Shown piece after piece: positions 10,885 through 22,412 of a stretch of DNA of 64,000 nucleotides. The notes beneath the pieces were generated by a model that had not been told where the DNA came from, searched no databases, and was given only the letters and a program-made list of their open reading frames with translations. A program made the position numbers and the translations under genes. Within the stretch, counting starts at the first letter, position 1, and every line of letters begins with the position of its first letter. Origin of the DNA: Podaxis mareebaensis (lineage: Eukaryota; Basidiomycota; Agaricomycetes; Agaricales; Agaricaceae); NCBI GenBank assembly GCA_018524725.1, contig JAEUWP010000310.1, positions 1 through 64,000 of the forward strand, read 5' to 3'.

Positions 10885-12925
10885 TGGAGAATCTGTGGTG
10901 TAGAAGGTGTTGCAGTTGGGTTGCTGTCTTAGCTTGGATGGAATCCTATCTTGATTTCAAGTATCTCTGGGATTTCCTTTGGTATGGCTTTAATCTTTCT
11001 CAAATCCAGTTGTGCTTCTGGATGGTGGATGATTTCTGTAGTGTGCAAAATCCACAGTTGTGCTAGGGGTCTATCTTCCCTTTCCAGTTACCCTTCAATC
11101 AGATACTCCCTTCTTTGTATGTGGCTTAGAGTTATTCCACAGTACAGCTATTGTCTCCCACAACCAGTCTAGTGCCTTATGTGGGTGCTTTTCTCTTCTA
11201 CTGGTTTTCCAAGATAATGGCCAGTTATCCAGGCATTTGAAGATTGGCTCTGCCCTTTGTTATTGGTCCAGAGTAGGTCACAGTTGTTTTCTGGGCTCAC
11301 CAAGGTTCCTACAATCTGTCTAAATCACTTTAGACAGAGTGGTTTCCTCCCTCCAATCTGTGGGCCTTTAAGATCTTGGTTGCTATCCTTGATCACTGCA
11401 TTTTGGCATATCTCCTATTGTAGATTTGCAGTCTACTTGCAGATCCAGGCTAGTGTTGGCTAGGTCTGTGATGGGATTAGGGCCTGTTACACCCTAGAGA
11501 TATTGTGCATCTTCTAGTTGCTTACAACAGATACAATGGTTACTGAGGGAAGCTTCCTATATAATGTTAGGATGGTCCTTATCACCAGTCACCTATGCTT
11601 AAACTAGGGGGTGGCTATCTCACTAGATGGTTTGCAGAGGTACTAGGATCTAGCAAGAAGGATCACAATAAGAAGGTGGTGAGGCAAGTGTCCAGTTAAG
11701 CACACTTAAGAGGTCAAACTCTTATCAGTTGAGAATATGACCAATAAGATGTTTACTACTACACTGATCATGAACTAACATCAATCACAGAGTTAAGAGC
11801 AAGTTAGCACTGAGATTTAAGAATATAGGAAGCTTGCACTTCCAGCACATGAGTAGCTATTTAAGCTCTACTTCTAATACCCTAAAGTAGTAGCAATGAC
11901 AAAGTAGTGCTGCATGTCTGAGAGTCAATAGAAGCATAACTATGGGATCAGAGAGATACAAGAATAGAAACTAAGACAAGAATAGAAACTAACTATATAT
12001 GGAAGTATTTCAAGTTTGAGTTCAGTCAAGATACAGGAATATGAGGCAGATACTCTGTAGTGCTGGAGATAAGGGAGAAACTATTTATGAGGGATATTAC
12101 AAGTCCATGTCAGGATAAAGGTGTCTGTTAGTAGAATCAGAAGAATATGAGTCAGGGGACAAGGCAGAGCTAGGGATGGTGAAGTTCCCTATGAAGGGTG
12201 AATCAGAAGAGTCTGACTCATATATTGGACTGCAGTGCAGTGAGGATGATAATGACAATGATGAAGAGATATCTGTAGTAATGTAGGGAGGTGGATAGGG
12301 TAGAGAACCTGTAGCAGGTTCTTCTGGATTTGACTCATCAATGCCTGGGACATTGGAGTCAATACTGTAGAGGGGTGGAAGCTGTATACAACAGGGAGGA
12401 ATGGCTAGAGGATTGCCAGAGTTAGGATTGATACAATAGACTTCTACTTCTCAAAAGTAAAGTCTATGGGCAACTTCATATTTGATAATATGTGGGATGA
12501 TCTTGGGTGGATACATCATATAGGGGTAGAGGAAGACAATAGGTTCCCTTGCATAAGGGATCATCTTCCAACCATGGGCCCAGGCAGAGTCAAAGTTGTT
12601 GTGAATAGTCTGCACATATAACCCTTCAGGATTGAAGATGTGGGTGAAGGGAGCATTCTCCCAAGTGATGTGTAGTATCTCTGTCATCATATGGTTAGTA
12701 GAGTAGAATAGGGGTCCAGGCATTGGCTAGTCTTCTGAGAATAGAGATACATGGCCTGGGAGGTGACAATTGGTGAAAGTTTCATTGCAATAGCAAGTTG
12801 GTTCTTCAGCTGGTATGCCAGTATCTTGAGTGGTGTGGCAGGAGGCATTAGGAAGTCCAAGCTCATGGACTAGAGCATGATAAATAATAACATTGTGGCA
12901 TGGAGTGCTAGGTGGGTTCATAACA
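10879..12925 (-). repeat. 5' LTR, about 2.05 kb
   Basis: This repeat matches 1216-4137, apart from an extra internal segment in the left copy. In element orientation it starts TGTTATGAACC and ends CAATGCCA, giving the TG...CA ends expected of an LTR. Its 5' part (about 12925-12450) encodes the same peptide found at the end of the third reading frame. So the LTR carries coding sequence for the C-terminus of that frame. The gag ATG at 10884 overlaps the last bases of the LTR. The differences from the left LTR are mostly transitions, many of them TG against CA. Confidence 0.85.
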
Positions 12926-13624
12926 ACAATGAGATACACCAAAAATTACCCAGTCTAGGCCTTGAACTCAGGACCTACTGGGATGGTATCACACTGTTGA
13001 GGAAAACCCTGTGCCCAAGTCATAGACTTGATAGCACATTATCCTTGTATTTATGCTCTGCTATGTATGAGCTGTATAATTTTTGGAACATTCTGTACCT
13101 TTGAGGTATATTTGCTAGAATCATTTCATCTTATGACTCATAGTTAGAGTTCTATTACTCCTTCAGTCATTACCTTAGTAATGTAAACACATTGTAGAAA
13201 CATTTCTTGCTTCTAGTGACTCCTTCACCTTGAGGTAGAGTCATGTTATTTCTCCAGTCAACTATATGTTTCATGTACAACATTGTATGCACACCTTTTA
13301 TGCCCTAGAACCTGGTGTTCTATTACTTACCCTATGCCCAGTATGCATCATATATAAACTACATGTATTTAGCATACTTCCTACACTGGAATTTGATTCC
13401 TTGTCTACTCAACTACAGTGGCTCAAGACATCCTTGACTCTTTCATTGATCATATCACTCCTGGTTACTTGACTCATTGTCAATATCAAGCTCATGTCCC
13501 TTACTTCTGAATCCCTCTATTTTGTGAGTAACTGGTTTACTCTCCACTGCCTAATGTTGTCATAGCAGCAATTCTGTTCTCATCACACACTACCCAGCCA
13601 TTTGAAAGGGTACACCTCAATTAG

Positions 13625-13702
13625 TTGATTAGACTGGGATTTGAACCAAGAACCTTTTGAAAGAACTCTGACACTCATCCAATTGAGCCATTACACCTTT
13701 TT
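13625..13702 (-). repeat. tRNA-like sequence, probably SINE head or tRNA relic
   Basis: On the minus strand a GGTTCAAATCCC string fits the RNA polymerase III B box. About 45 nt upstream, TGGCTCAATTGGATGAG fits an A box with a D-arm. The T-arm pairs in about four of five positions, but the anticodon arm is poor, so a working tRNA is unlikely. The setting among other repeats favours a tRNA-derived SINE. Confidence 0.5.
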
Positions 13703-14056
13703 ATACACTATGCAATTGTTAAATATGACCTATCTGCTGTTGAGGCAAACACTATCTGAAAGCTCTTCAAAATTTATGAATGTAGTCTCAAATGATAGAT
13801 CTCATTGAGAGCATCCTGGAGAATATTTGTTCTTGAGGAACCATCAAGCCATTGGCTTGTAAAATGCAATTTATTTTCCAGTCCAGGCTAAAATACTCAG
13901 AAAAAATCAATTTTCAGCTTATTTCATTAATCTGAGTCTTCTCCTAGAATGTCTGATAATTCTCATAAGCTGTTTTTGAGGTATGAGGTTAGCAGTGTTT
14001 GCTTGTTCTCATCTATATATCCTCAAAGTATGATTGTATTTGATACATTCCAAGCA

Positions 14057-14178
14057 AAATATTTGTGTGCAATAAGAAAGGCAATATAAGGTTTTATGAA
14101 TGGTGTTATACCCTGAAAAGGTCTTGTGTGTGATAAGAAAGGCAATATAAGGTTTTGTAAATGATGTTATACCTTCAA
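14057..14178. repeat. Two copies of a 61-bp tandem repeat
   Basis: The core ataagaaaggcaatataagg occurs at 14072 and 14133, a period of 61. The flanking parts of each unit (TTTGTGTG upstream, GTTATACC downstream) match as well. A third partial unit follows to about 14190. Confidence 0.8.
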
Positions 14179-14855
14179 AATATTTGTTTGTCATTTCTTA
14201 CTCAATTGAATGTTTTTCCAGCTGTTATAGTCCATCTTATTCTTCAGGTGGATTACATAAACCAACATGTAATAACTATTTTAAGCCAGTTTGCTGATGT
14301 AGCCTTCCTTTGACTCAGATCATGAACACCCCTTGCATAAACCCAATACCCACAGCAAGCATTGCAGGATGTTGCACTAAGAGTTAGCCAGTAAATTTAA
14401 TGATGATGGTCCTCACAGGCTCTCCTCAACTACATGCATCTAGACCCTGGGAAAAATTATCCTAACCCACCAAACTACATTCTCAAGATAGTATTAGCAA
14501 AAAGTTTGACAATTAGAATCTTGATTTGGCACATGGTGCAACTCATCTATGAGGGTGTGGATGATCACAGATATTTCTTACTGCACATTTCAGCTGCAGT
14601 ATGCAATGGGTACACTTCCCCAGAGATGGGATTTGATCTATGACAACAATGAGGAGAGAGGCCACAGACAAAGGAGTTGGCATTATGTATGGGAAGTTGT
14701 TGTGTTACTGTCCTGCCAATGACATTGGAAAGGGTTTCATACCACATGTAATATGCTACGATGTTTGGTGGTCATCTCTGACCAATGACACCCCCACCCA
14801 TTGTTATCCACCTACCTGTGACTCGCTTCCTCCGGGGCATATGGTATCACGTTAG

Positions 14856-17149
14856 TCACTGCCAAAGGCTCTTGATAATATCTGCAGCCCGTTCCGCAAT
14901 TATGTATACTGGAACCTGCGTATGAGCGCAAGGTATATATGGCTGCCAGTTCTCTCAAGTCAGAAATTTCCGGGAGCGACGCCTCAACGAAAGATACCCA
15001 CCATGACGGATGCATCAACGACCCTCAATCCCGAGACGTTCTTTACCAACAAGTCCGGATCGACCACACCCCAAGTCACATTCTTCGGTGACATTGCGGC
15101 CGTTCCTACGGGGTGTAAGCCAGTCCCTGTGTTGTTCCTAATGTAGTCGTCGATCTCTGCATCAGTGGGTGTATTACCCAGGGGAGGCAGAGCGCCTGTT
15201 ATAATGTTCTCCCAGACGGGCGCTTTGGTGAACTTCATGGCCTTTTTGACACCCTCACGAGCGGCAAGGAGATCAAACTCGGACGTAAAATAGCCGGGAT
15301 CAATCAAGGGATCATCAAAAGGATTGCTGGATCCGATTGACACAGAACCGCCTTGTTCATCAGTACGTCAGATATCCACCCTAGAGACCCAGCGTGCCTA
15401 GACTTACGAGAAGTAGGACTGACCAAAAGAAGAACAGCGATATAGTTGCCGGCATATGCCTATCACCAGCTATGAGCTATTGTTAGAGTTAAACATTAAA
15501 GGATGGGGGACTTACACCAAATATGAGCTCTATGTGGGCAGAGTTGGGGCCGGAGGAAGGATCACCAAACCTCTTTATGATGGGCGAGTCCTCAGGCAAA
15601 CGCGTCCAGGCAATGTGATGGGTTGGTCCATATTGCACATAAGGTCCAGTCCGGTTGGCATTCCAAAGCTCTAGTGCACGGGCTTGTAATGCCGGATCAG
15701 AATCCAAACTGCGGTTCATTCTCAATCAGAACGTAGACCGACGGATATGAGGGTATATAGATTCTCACTGTGCCCAAGGACCCAAATCGATCGAGTTTGG
15801 TGCCAAACCAAAGGTAACGATGGAAGTCGTATGGTCCGTGAGGTTTCGTCCAACACTTGGACTATGCAGTACCGAAGATATATTGAGTGCTTTCAAATCA
15901 TTCCGGTCTCCGATACCGGAATGCAGGAGGATGTGCGGAGTACCAATTGACCCTGCCGCCAGGATGACCTCCTTGGAAGCAGTCAAGAGGATACTGTCGG
16001 GGGAGTTGGGGGAGCGACTTTCAACGGTGCGAATGGTCAAGTCCTTTGTTCCAGGGGTCTTGAGGACACGGGTGACTCGAGTATTAGTGGCAATGTGTAG
16101 ATTCTTGCGGGACCTGGTTTCATGGTCAAGATAGGACGTTGCAGCACTACTACGAGTTCCATCATGGCCAATCGTGCATTGTTGCCAGCCTGCAGAAATA
16201 CGACTGATCAACTTCTGGACATGTATTGATGTCATCTAGCGAACCTAGACCGAGGGGTGCACCGGAATTCATATCCAGGTTGAACTGGAAATCACCACCC
16301 AGCTCCTTACTTGCTTGTAGTGTTGCTGAATCGAGAGCGGGAGAAAGAAAGCCTGGGAGCGTCACAGGTACCTTTCCCGTGAAACTATGTACCGCAGGAT
16401 CAAATTGGCCTTTGGTGTTGTGATTATCGACGGGGGCTTCAAATTTCTCGTTCTGGCGTCATCACGGGGCCAATCAATTTAACGACATGGAACGGCAAAA
16501 TATCAGTTACCTTCTTGACATATGGCTGGAGCTTGTCCCAGCTCCACCCAGGATCCTCCGTAACCCTCGCAAAACGATCAAAGTCAGAAGCGGGGCCTCG
16601 GGTGTAAGCCATGCCATCTGGTATGATGTGGGTGTGATGTGTGACTCCATGTCTTTCTCATCCAGCACTGTGATACTCACTGACTGAACTGGAACCACCC
16701 AGGATATGACCGCGTTGCAAAGGGACCGCGTGACCGTTGAGACCTATCTGGGGAACAGTAGTGAAGTTCCAGTCAATACGAGTCAACGCGGTGTGGTTTA
16801 CGCCGAGTCCAGGGACTATGGAATCCGTAACGCCTTCGTTTCTATGAAGCCCATGTCGGTGTAGAGAAGGGTTAGTTTGGTAAGAAACGCACGTTGGTCC
16901 GGCTTCGATGACGAGTACGTTGAAGCGGGGGTTTTCTGTTAGCCTACTCGCCAAGACTGATCCTGCCGTACCACCTAAAAGTTGATTGGTATATCAGAAA
17001 TGTTCACGAACATACTCAAACCGAGATGGGCACGTGCCTCCGACAATAATGAAATCCCATTTGAGGTTGGGAACATCCTTGATCGTGTCATAGGTTGCAC
17101 AGAAAGCGAGGGAGGCTAGTCCTGCAAAAGCTGCTAAGTAGAAGATCAT
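14856..17149 (-). CDS. Secreted GMC oxidoreductase, aryl-alcohol-oxidase-like (copy 1)
   Basis: FAD-dependent glucose-methanol-choline family enzyme of about 595 residues; such proteins oxidise aryl or polyunsaturated alcohols and make H2O2 during wood decay. The ATG at 17149 begins a signal peptide (MIFYLAAFAGLASLAFC). A dinucleotide-binding GGGTAGS follows, then GMC signature 1 ([13 protein letters not shown]), signature 2 ([15 protein letters not shown]), and the catalytic His pair in HPVGTAAMS and [10 protein letters not shown]. The last residues are DIIKSLWQ. Ten exons join in frame: first exon 17149-17038, then nine introns at the same positions as in the paralog at 26509. Intron 1 starts with GC rather than GT. 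I see no stop or frameshift. A TATA box lies about 55 bp upstream. The substrate cannot be told from sequence; pyranose dehydrogenase-like activity is an alternative. Confidence 0.9.
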
Positions 17150-17204
17150 TTTACGAGCCACAAGGAACAGGAATGTAGAGAGGAAAAAGTAGTTTCTGGG
17201 GCGC

Positions 17205-17211
17205 CTTTATA
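17205..17211 (-). promoter_or_regulatory. TATA box of GMC gene copy 1
   Basis: TATAAAG on the minus strand, about 56 bp upstream of the ATG at 17149. The paralog at 26509 has a TATA box at a similar distance. Confidence 0.55.
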
Positions 17212-19725
17212 TCGGCCGCATGCACTGCCTGTACCTCGAGTAGTCGGCAATCGCTCCAGAACACCATGACGTATTGGCCAGGTTGGGACACGGCCTCAAC
17301 AAGTTAATAAACATACACGTGAGTCGTGAAGGGGTAACGTTTGAAGAACATGACAAGGGAACATAAATCGGGAATAAATTCAACAGCTGGGAAAAGACCC
17401 ACCATCGGCGAGATCATGGGAATAAATAAGAGTCCCAACCCACGAAGAACACGATTTTACTAAATCTTGATCACGGAATTCGCACGCATTATCTGGAGAT
17501 TACGGTGCGAAGAGGCCTATTCAGCATAGTAACGAAGTTACAAAAATGGCAGACGCGAAAACAGAAGTTGGGGCTCTAAAATACAGACTAAAAAATAGAC
17601 TCGACTGTATCTTGACTAACAGGCATAAATTCGACAAAAAGGCGATAGACGGAAATCTTGTACTATCGACATGGAAGGAAATCCTGTATAACAAAGATCA
17701 CCTCCCAGATTTCTGGACGGGTCAGCCTGGGTTTTAGTGGGTAACCATTTCTTCGACACGAGACACAAATGAACCCCCCGGCCATGGATAAACGAGGAGT
17801 CCCACATTGCCTGGATGACGTGCATACAGTATTTTCCCAATAAACAAAACAAAAAAGAGACTATACGCGCCTTTATTTCTGAAACCGGTTCAATGTACTC
17901 TACTCGTGACGATCAAGTGTAAGTCGTCTGGAAATGTCACTTGGTTATGATGATTACTCTGCCATCTTCTCTCCCAATTTGGTATGTGGAGAATGCAAAA
18001 TACTTATCCTGGGGAGGGACCGCCCAGGTTCGGTGAAACCCTCATCACAAAGGTGCCGCTCTAGAACTGATGCAGGAACGGGGGTTGTGGAGAGAACGCG
18101 AATGATCAAGATCAGAAAAGACCAATTTTGTGGAGCTGCCCCCTCTCTAGGTTCGTATTTCTGTCTACCACAACTCCTTTGCTTTGTTTCCTCGTTAGGC
18201 TACTACCCATATATGTCACAGCCCAATGCAGTAGCTGCGCAATGACGTATCTACACAAAACAAAGATCAGAACACAAGACTACACATCAATCTGGGGAAT
18301 GCTCAGACAGATCAAGTGGACGAAGGTAGAAACGATAACCGACGAGTTCCACCGCCTGGCATGTCCGATGTCCATGGCCTTTCAATCTTCAGCTCGGCTT
18401 GTCAAGGTTGGGGTGGATTGGCATCCTATGCGTCGTATCAAAGAGAATTCAAAGCACTTATGAATAAGAGAGTAAATCTGAAAGTCGGAGTCGCTTTTGT
18501 TGCCACTAATCACGGACTGGGATGAACTGCGCTGGTGACTGAAGTTTGCCCTCCAAAGACTCCAACCTCTCCCCGCCATCCATGATGCATCCTGGCTATA
18601 CAGGTTCCGACAATCAAAGTGGGGTGTTTACTTTGCCTTTCATTTTGGGTAAAGGAATGTTCTTCAGTGATCTCAGTCTTCTTTCATTGTGTTACAGCAC
18701 TCTAGATATCATCCGGGATCCTCCGTATGCTACTCAGGGATGAGTGAATTATGGCCGCGCTTTGCTTATTCTGCATTGTTTGGATATAAGTTGATGCGTT
18801 CTGGGAATGAAGTTGAAGAAACGGCGTGGCTTGACGTAGAAAAAAGAATTCGAGCGTGGTTGCCTTGTGGTTGCATCAGTTAGCCGCTTGGGCTTCGATA
18901 CTAGAACCCAACGAAGGCGTCCGGAACGTTTTAGATGGATGGCGCAAGTATGTCTGCAGCGAGACAGGAGCTCTCATGCAGCCCTCTCCAGGTATTAGAA
19001 GAGGTGGTGTAGATTAGCTCCCGAATCATCACAAACAGCCTCCATTTTGTATGCCGTGATACCCTATGGGCTACTCTCTGACTGAGACTTTTCAGCGGCT
19101 ATCGTTGGGGAACGAACACTTCTGGCAAGCGTCAGGGGAGAAACGATCGTCAGGGTTGTGGCCCGTTGCGGGTCAAACAACGGCCTGCCCTAACGTGCAG
19201 GTTATAAAACTTTCCCAAACCTATCTTGTCTCTAACCGCTACCTTGCTCATAACCGACACACCCGGCCAAGTTAGGTGAGTATCACTTCCACGATTTCCT
19301 CGAATGAAGAGAACATTATTCTTCAGTTATCCCTGTCTTAATCATTGTGTCGAGACGTGTTTTATTCTGACTTGTTTTGTGTGCGTATTTTGACGTGGCA
19401 CTGACGAGGTTTTCTCGCAGAACGTTGGGTTTAGCTTGCTGGAGATGTAGTGTAGTAGTGTATAGTTGCTCCTGCTTGTGTTACCTGCATAATGCAAAGC
19501 AATACATTGGATTAGCGTTACGGCTACCGTTATTCTGTCTGGACTTGCTCAACTTCACGGATCAAGTCGCCTATGGGAATGATCGATTAGAATTGGGCCT
19601 GCCCTGAAGGGGATGGGCAACGTGACGATTAAAAAATGCGATCAGTGATTTACTGATTCTTAGAATTGCCATCAGCAGATAAAACCCAAAATCTCTCCTC
19701 TCCCTCCTCCCACCAAAAATCTAAA
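17212..19725. other. Intergenic region without recognised gene
   Basis: Several short open frames (the longest about 110 codons, at 18128-18463) show no domain, no consistent splice structure and no similarity to the neighbours. The last part is the promoter and 5' leader of the eEF1B-gamma gene, which is C/T-rich just before its ATG (19690-19720). Confidence 0.5.
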
Positions 19726-21396
19726 ATGGCTCCCATCGGTACTCTCTACGCCACCCCTACACAGCACAAGGGCAAAATCGTATGTCTCTTTCGCCAACTC
19801 TACCTGACAATCCACTCAAATTTCTCCTTTGTTCGCCTCCTGGGTGTTTGCCTTCGATTGTGCGTTGGTGACGATGGCAATGATGTGATTAGATTCGGGG
19901 CGTTGCTGCTCTCGGCGGTCTCGATATCACGCTCTCACCCGTCGAGATCGGTGTAACGAACAAATCGGAAGAGTTCATTTCCAAGTTCCCTCTTGCAAAG
20001 ATTCCCGCATATGAAAGCGCGGATGGCTTCAGAGTGTTCGAGGGTGCTGCTATCGCTCGCTATCGTGAGTCATCTCTGATCTTGCTTCGACATTATCTTA
20101 TCAATGACCTGATCTATTTTCCTTTTCGGCTTCTTTCTCCTGTCGGTATACGGTATCCGCTCATTGTACACAATTTGTTGGCGGTTATCACGGTAAATAG
20201 TTGCCAGCCTCGCTCCCAACTCTGGTCTCCTCGGTGGCAGCGTCGAAGACGCAGCTCTCGTAGACCAGTGGACACACGCCGCTGAGACTGAAGTCGACAC
20301 CTATGACACCTGGGTGCGCCTCCTCTGCCGCGGTTTTGTTCCCTACAACAAGGCTGTGGGTACCCTATCTCCTACCTTCATAGCATCTATTAATCATCTA
20401 CGACAAGTCCGAGACTGCTTTTTACGAACGTCTCGAGCGTGGTCTCGCTGTCCTCGAATCACACATCTCCACCCGCACCTTCTTCGTCGGCGAGCGCATC
20501 ACTCTCGCCGATCTCACCGTCGCAGCTTACATCTTCAAGTGCGTCGGCTCGACTATCGATGCCGCTCGTCGCCTCAAGTACCCCAACCTCATACGTCACC
20601 TCGAGACTATCGTCAACCAGCCCAAGTTGAAGGAGATCTACGGTCAGGTTGAGTATACCGAGAAGCAAATTGCTTTCGTTCCCCCGCCAAAGGAGAAGAA
20701 GGAGAAGGCACCCGCGGCACCCAAGGCTGAAAAGGCTGAGAAGAAGCCAAAGAAGGAAAAGGAAGAGGAGGAGGAGGAGGCCGATGTCCCACCCGAGCCC
20801 AAGGCGAAGAACCCTCTTGATGACCTACCAAAGAGCAATTTCAACCTCGAGGATTGGAAGAGGGCATATTCCAACAAGGATACCCGCGGACCCGGTGGCG
20901 CCATCGAGTGGTTCTACCAGAAGTATGTATAACAACTCTGTTTTTGTTGACGTAACTATACTGATGATAACGTAGCTATGATCCCGCCGGCTTCTCTGTC
21001 TGGCGTGTCGACTTCAAGTACAACGAGGAACTCACACTGACGTTCATGTCCTCGAACCAAATCACTGGTTTCTTCAACCGCCTCGAGGCCTCGCGCAAGT
21101 ACCTCTTTGGCTCCGTCGGTGTCCTTGGCGAGAACAACAACAGCGTGATCTCTGGTACCCTTATCCTCCGTGGCCAAGAGGTCGAGCCCGTTGTAAGCGT
21201 TGCACCTGACTGGGAGAGTTATGCGTACAAGAAGTTGGATTTGTCAAATGAGGAGGACAAGAAGTTCTTCGAGGCTGCACTCGCTTGGGATTTGGAGATT
21301 GATGGAAAGAAATGGGCTGATGGCAAGAACGTGAGTCATCTTGTTTTTTTCCCCGTTGCATGGATTGGGACTGACTATATGCTGCAGTTCAAGTAA
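19726..21396 (+). CDS. Translation elongation factor eEF1B, gamma subunit
   Basis: Scaffold subunit of the eEF1B complex, which recharges eEF1A with GTP in the cytosol. Six exons (19726-19779, 19893-20064, 20201-20355, 20408-20922, 20976-21330, 21388-21396) give 419 aa, normal for the family. Residues 1 to about 210 form the GST-like domain (start MAPIGTLYATPTQHKGK; SKFPLAKIPAYE; FFVGERITLADL). A Lys/Glu/Ala/Pro-rich linker follows (KKEKAPAAPKAEKAEKK). The C-terminal eEF1G domain begins near NPLDDLPKSNFNLEDWKR and ends with DGKNFK. An in-frame ATG at 19666 would add 20 residues, but the conserved start is 19726. A single-copy housekeeping gene, intact. Confidence 0.96.
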
Positions 21397-22412
21397 ATGC
21401 ATACAGGGCGTGATTGTAGATGTAGATTGGGTCCTGCTTTCGTAACTTGTTGTATTGTTGATTTATGATGCTTTCTACATGTTTTTCTGGCGTGATTGTA
21501 ATCAGTTTTAATCCCTTTGTTGGATGCGAAAATCGGCGGAGTGGGCGTACCACAAATGATGAATGTGAAGCTTGTGAGGCCGGCAATTTGTGCAACGAAG
21601 ACCTGCAACCCAGTCCGAAGACATCACACAATTGGGACAGTTGATTTGTGATGTCTCATTAGTCCCTCTCGTAGTCAGACTCGGGAAGTGTCTTCTTTTG
21701 TATGCCTTTGACGACAACACCATATCTCACCAATCTCACCGATCTCACCACTATCATATAGCGCTCATATAACATTCATCCACGTGCCTCTTCCGATGCT
21801 GTTGTAGGACACTGGAGGAACAAGTGATTTGTAATACGGCGCTTGTTACTTGAATAATCATCTTGTCCCTCGTGAAGTCCGTCGTCGCCAATCGATGGAC
21901 CAAATTTAACGTTCTGAGGATCAAGCACGCCACAGGTTATGTGGTCTGTTCTTGTGGGAACAATGTAATAGGCTGTGTTTAACAGCTAGCACGCTGCCTT
22001 CATGCTCTTGTATCCTCCCCACATGGACTCGCTTGCACTCATTATCGCGGTATTAGCAGGTTGGTTTCTCCATGAACTCGGTGCGATGTGGGTTCGTTCC
22101 TGTGGACATTCTGCCCCCAGAGGAAGAACTGAAAGACCGGGTGGTAGACGCTCGTCTACAGGGACTCAGACAAATGAAACCGAGTCGAGTGTGTCTGCAG
22201 AGGACGGCCCGTCAAGGGGAATATAATCGGAAGCATCACCAAGTAGGTACTCTTCTCCCCTATACGAGTTTAGGATTATAGCTTATGCCGGAACCCAAGG
22301 ACAAATAATTCCTCCCCCTGTTCATTCCCGAAGCCCCAGCACTAGTTTGTACTGGTTGTACTGCTACAATCTTTGAAAGCATTGACTAGAGGTTCAAGGA
22401 CCCGACCAAACG
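21397..22412. other. Intergenic region
   Basis: The first part is the 3' UTR of eEF1B-gamma. The rest holds only short frames without domains. Small repeated strings (tctcacc, three times) occur at about 21725-21750. Nothing else is supported. Confidence 0.5.

Larger units (their letters stand above)
1216..12925 (-). mobile_element. Degenerate Ty3/gypsy chromovirus LTR retrotransposon
   Basis: In minus-strand order: 5' LTR (12925-10879), gag with a CCHC knuckle, protease, reverse transcriptase, RNase H, integrase, chromodomain, a third reading frame, polypurine tract and 3' LTR (4137-1216). Both LTRs start TGTTATGAACC and end CAATGCCA in element orientation. Direct evidence is the long direct repeat, the AACAAAGGGGATAA tract abutting the 3' LTR, and the ordered pol motifs. 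The integrase C-terminus followed by a chromodomain places it among chromoviruses. Every gene carries stops and frameshifts, so the copy is dead. No matching 5-bp target duplication is visible (tggtt on the left, acaat on the right), and no classical TGG-type primer-binding site follows the 5' LTR. The insertion is therefore old, rearranged, or a recombinant of two copies. Confidence 0.9.
12926..14755. other. CpG-free repeat graveyard
   Basis: No coding frame of substance is present. CpG is essentially absent up to 14756, as in the neighbouring retroelement, and CpG reappears abruptly where the GMC gene's 3' flank begins. It holds tRNA-like relics at about 12940-13020, 13625-13702 and 14610-14650, and a 61-bp tandem repeat. 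It is probably a stack of old, once-methylated repeats. Confidence 0.6.

Noticed and set aside
1211..12930. Target-site duplication around the retroelement
   Set aside because: The flanking pentamers (tggtt and acaat) do not match, even when the ends are shifted by a few bases.
22385..22410. B-box-like ggttcaaggacc as a possible tRNA
   Set aside because: No A box at the right spacing and no acceptor-stem pairing.
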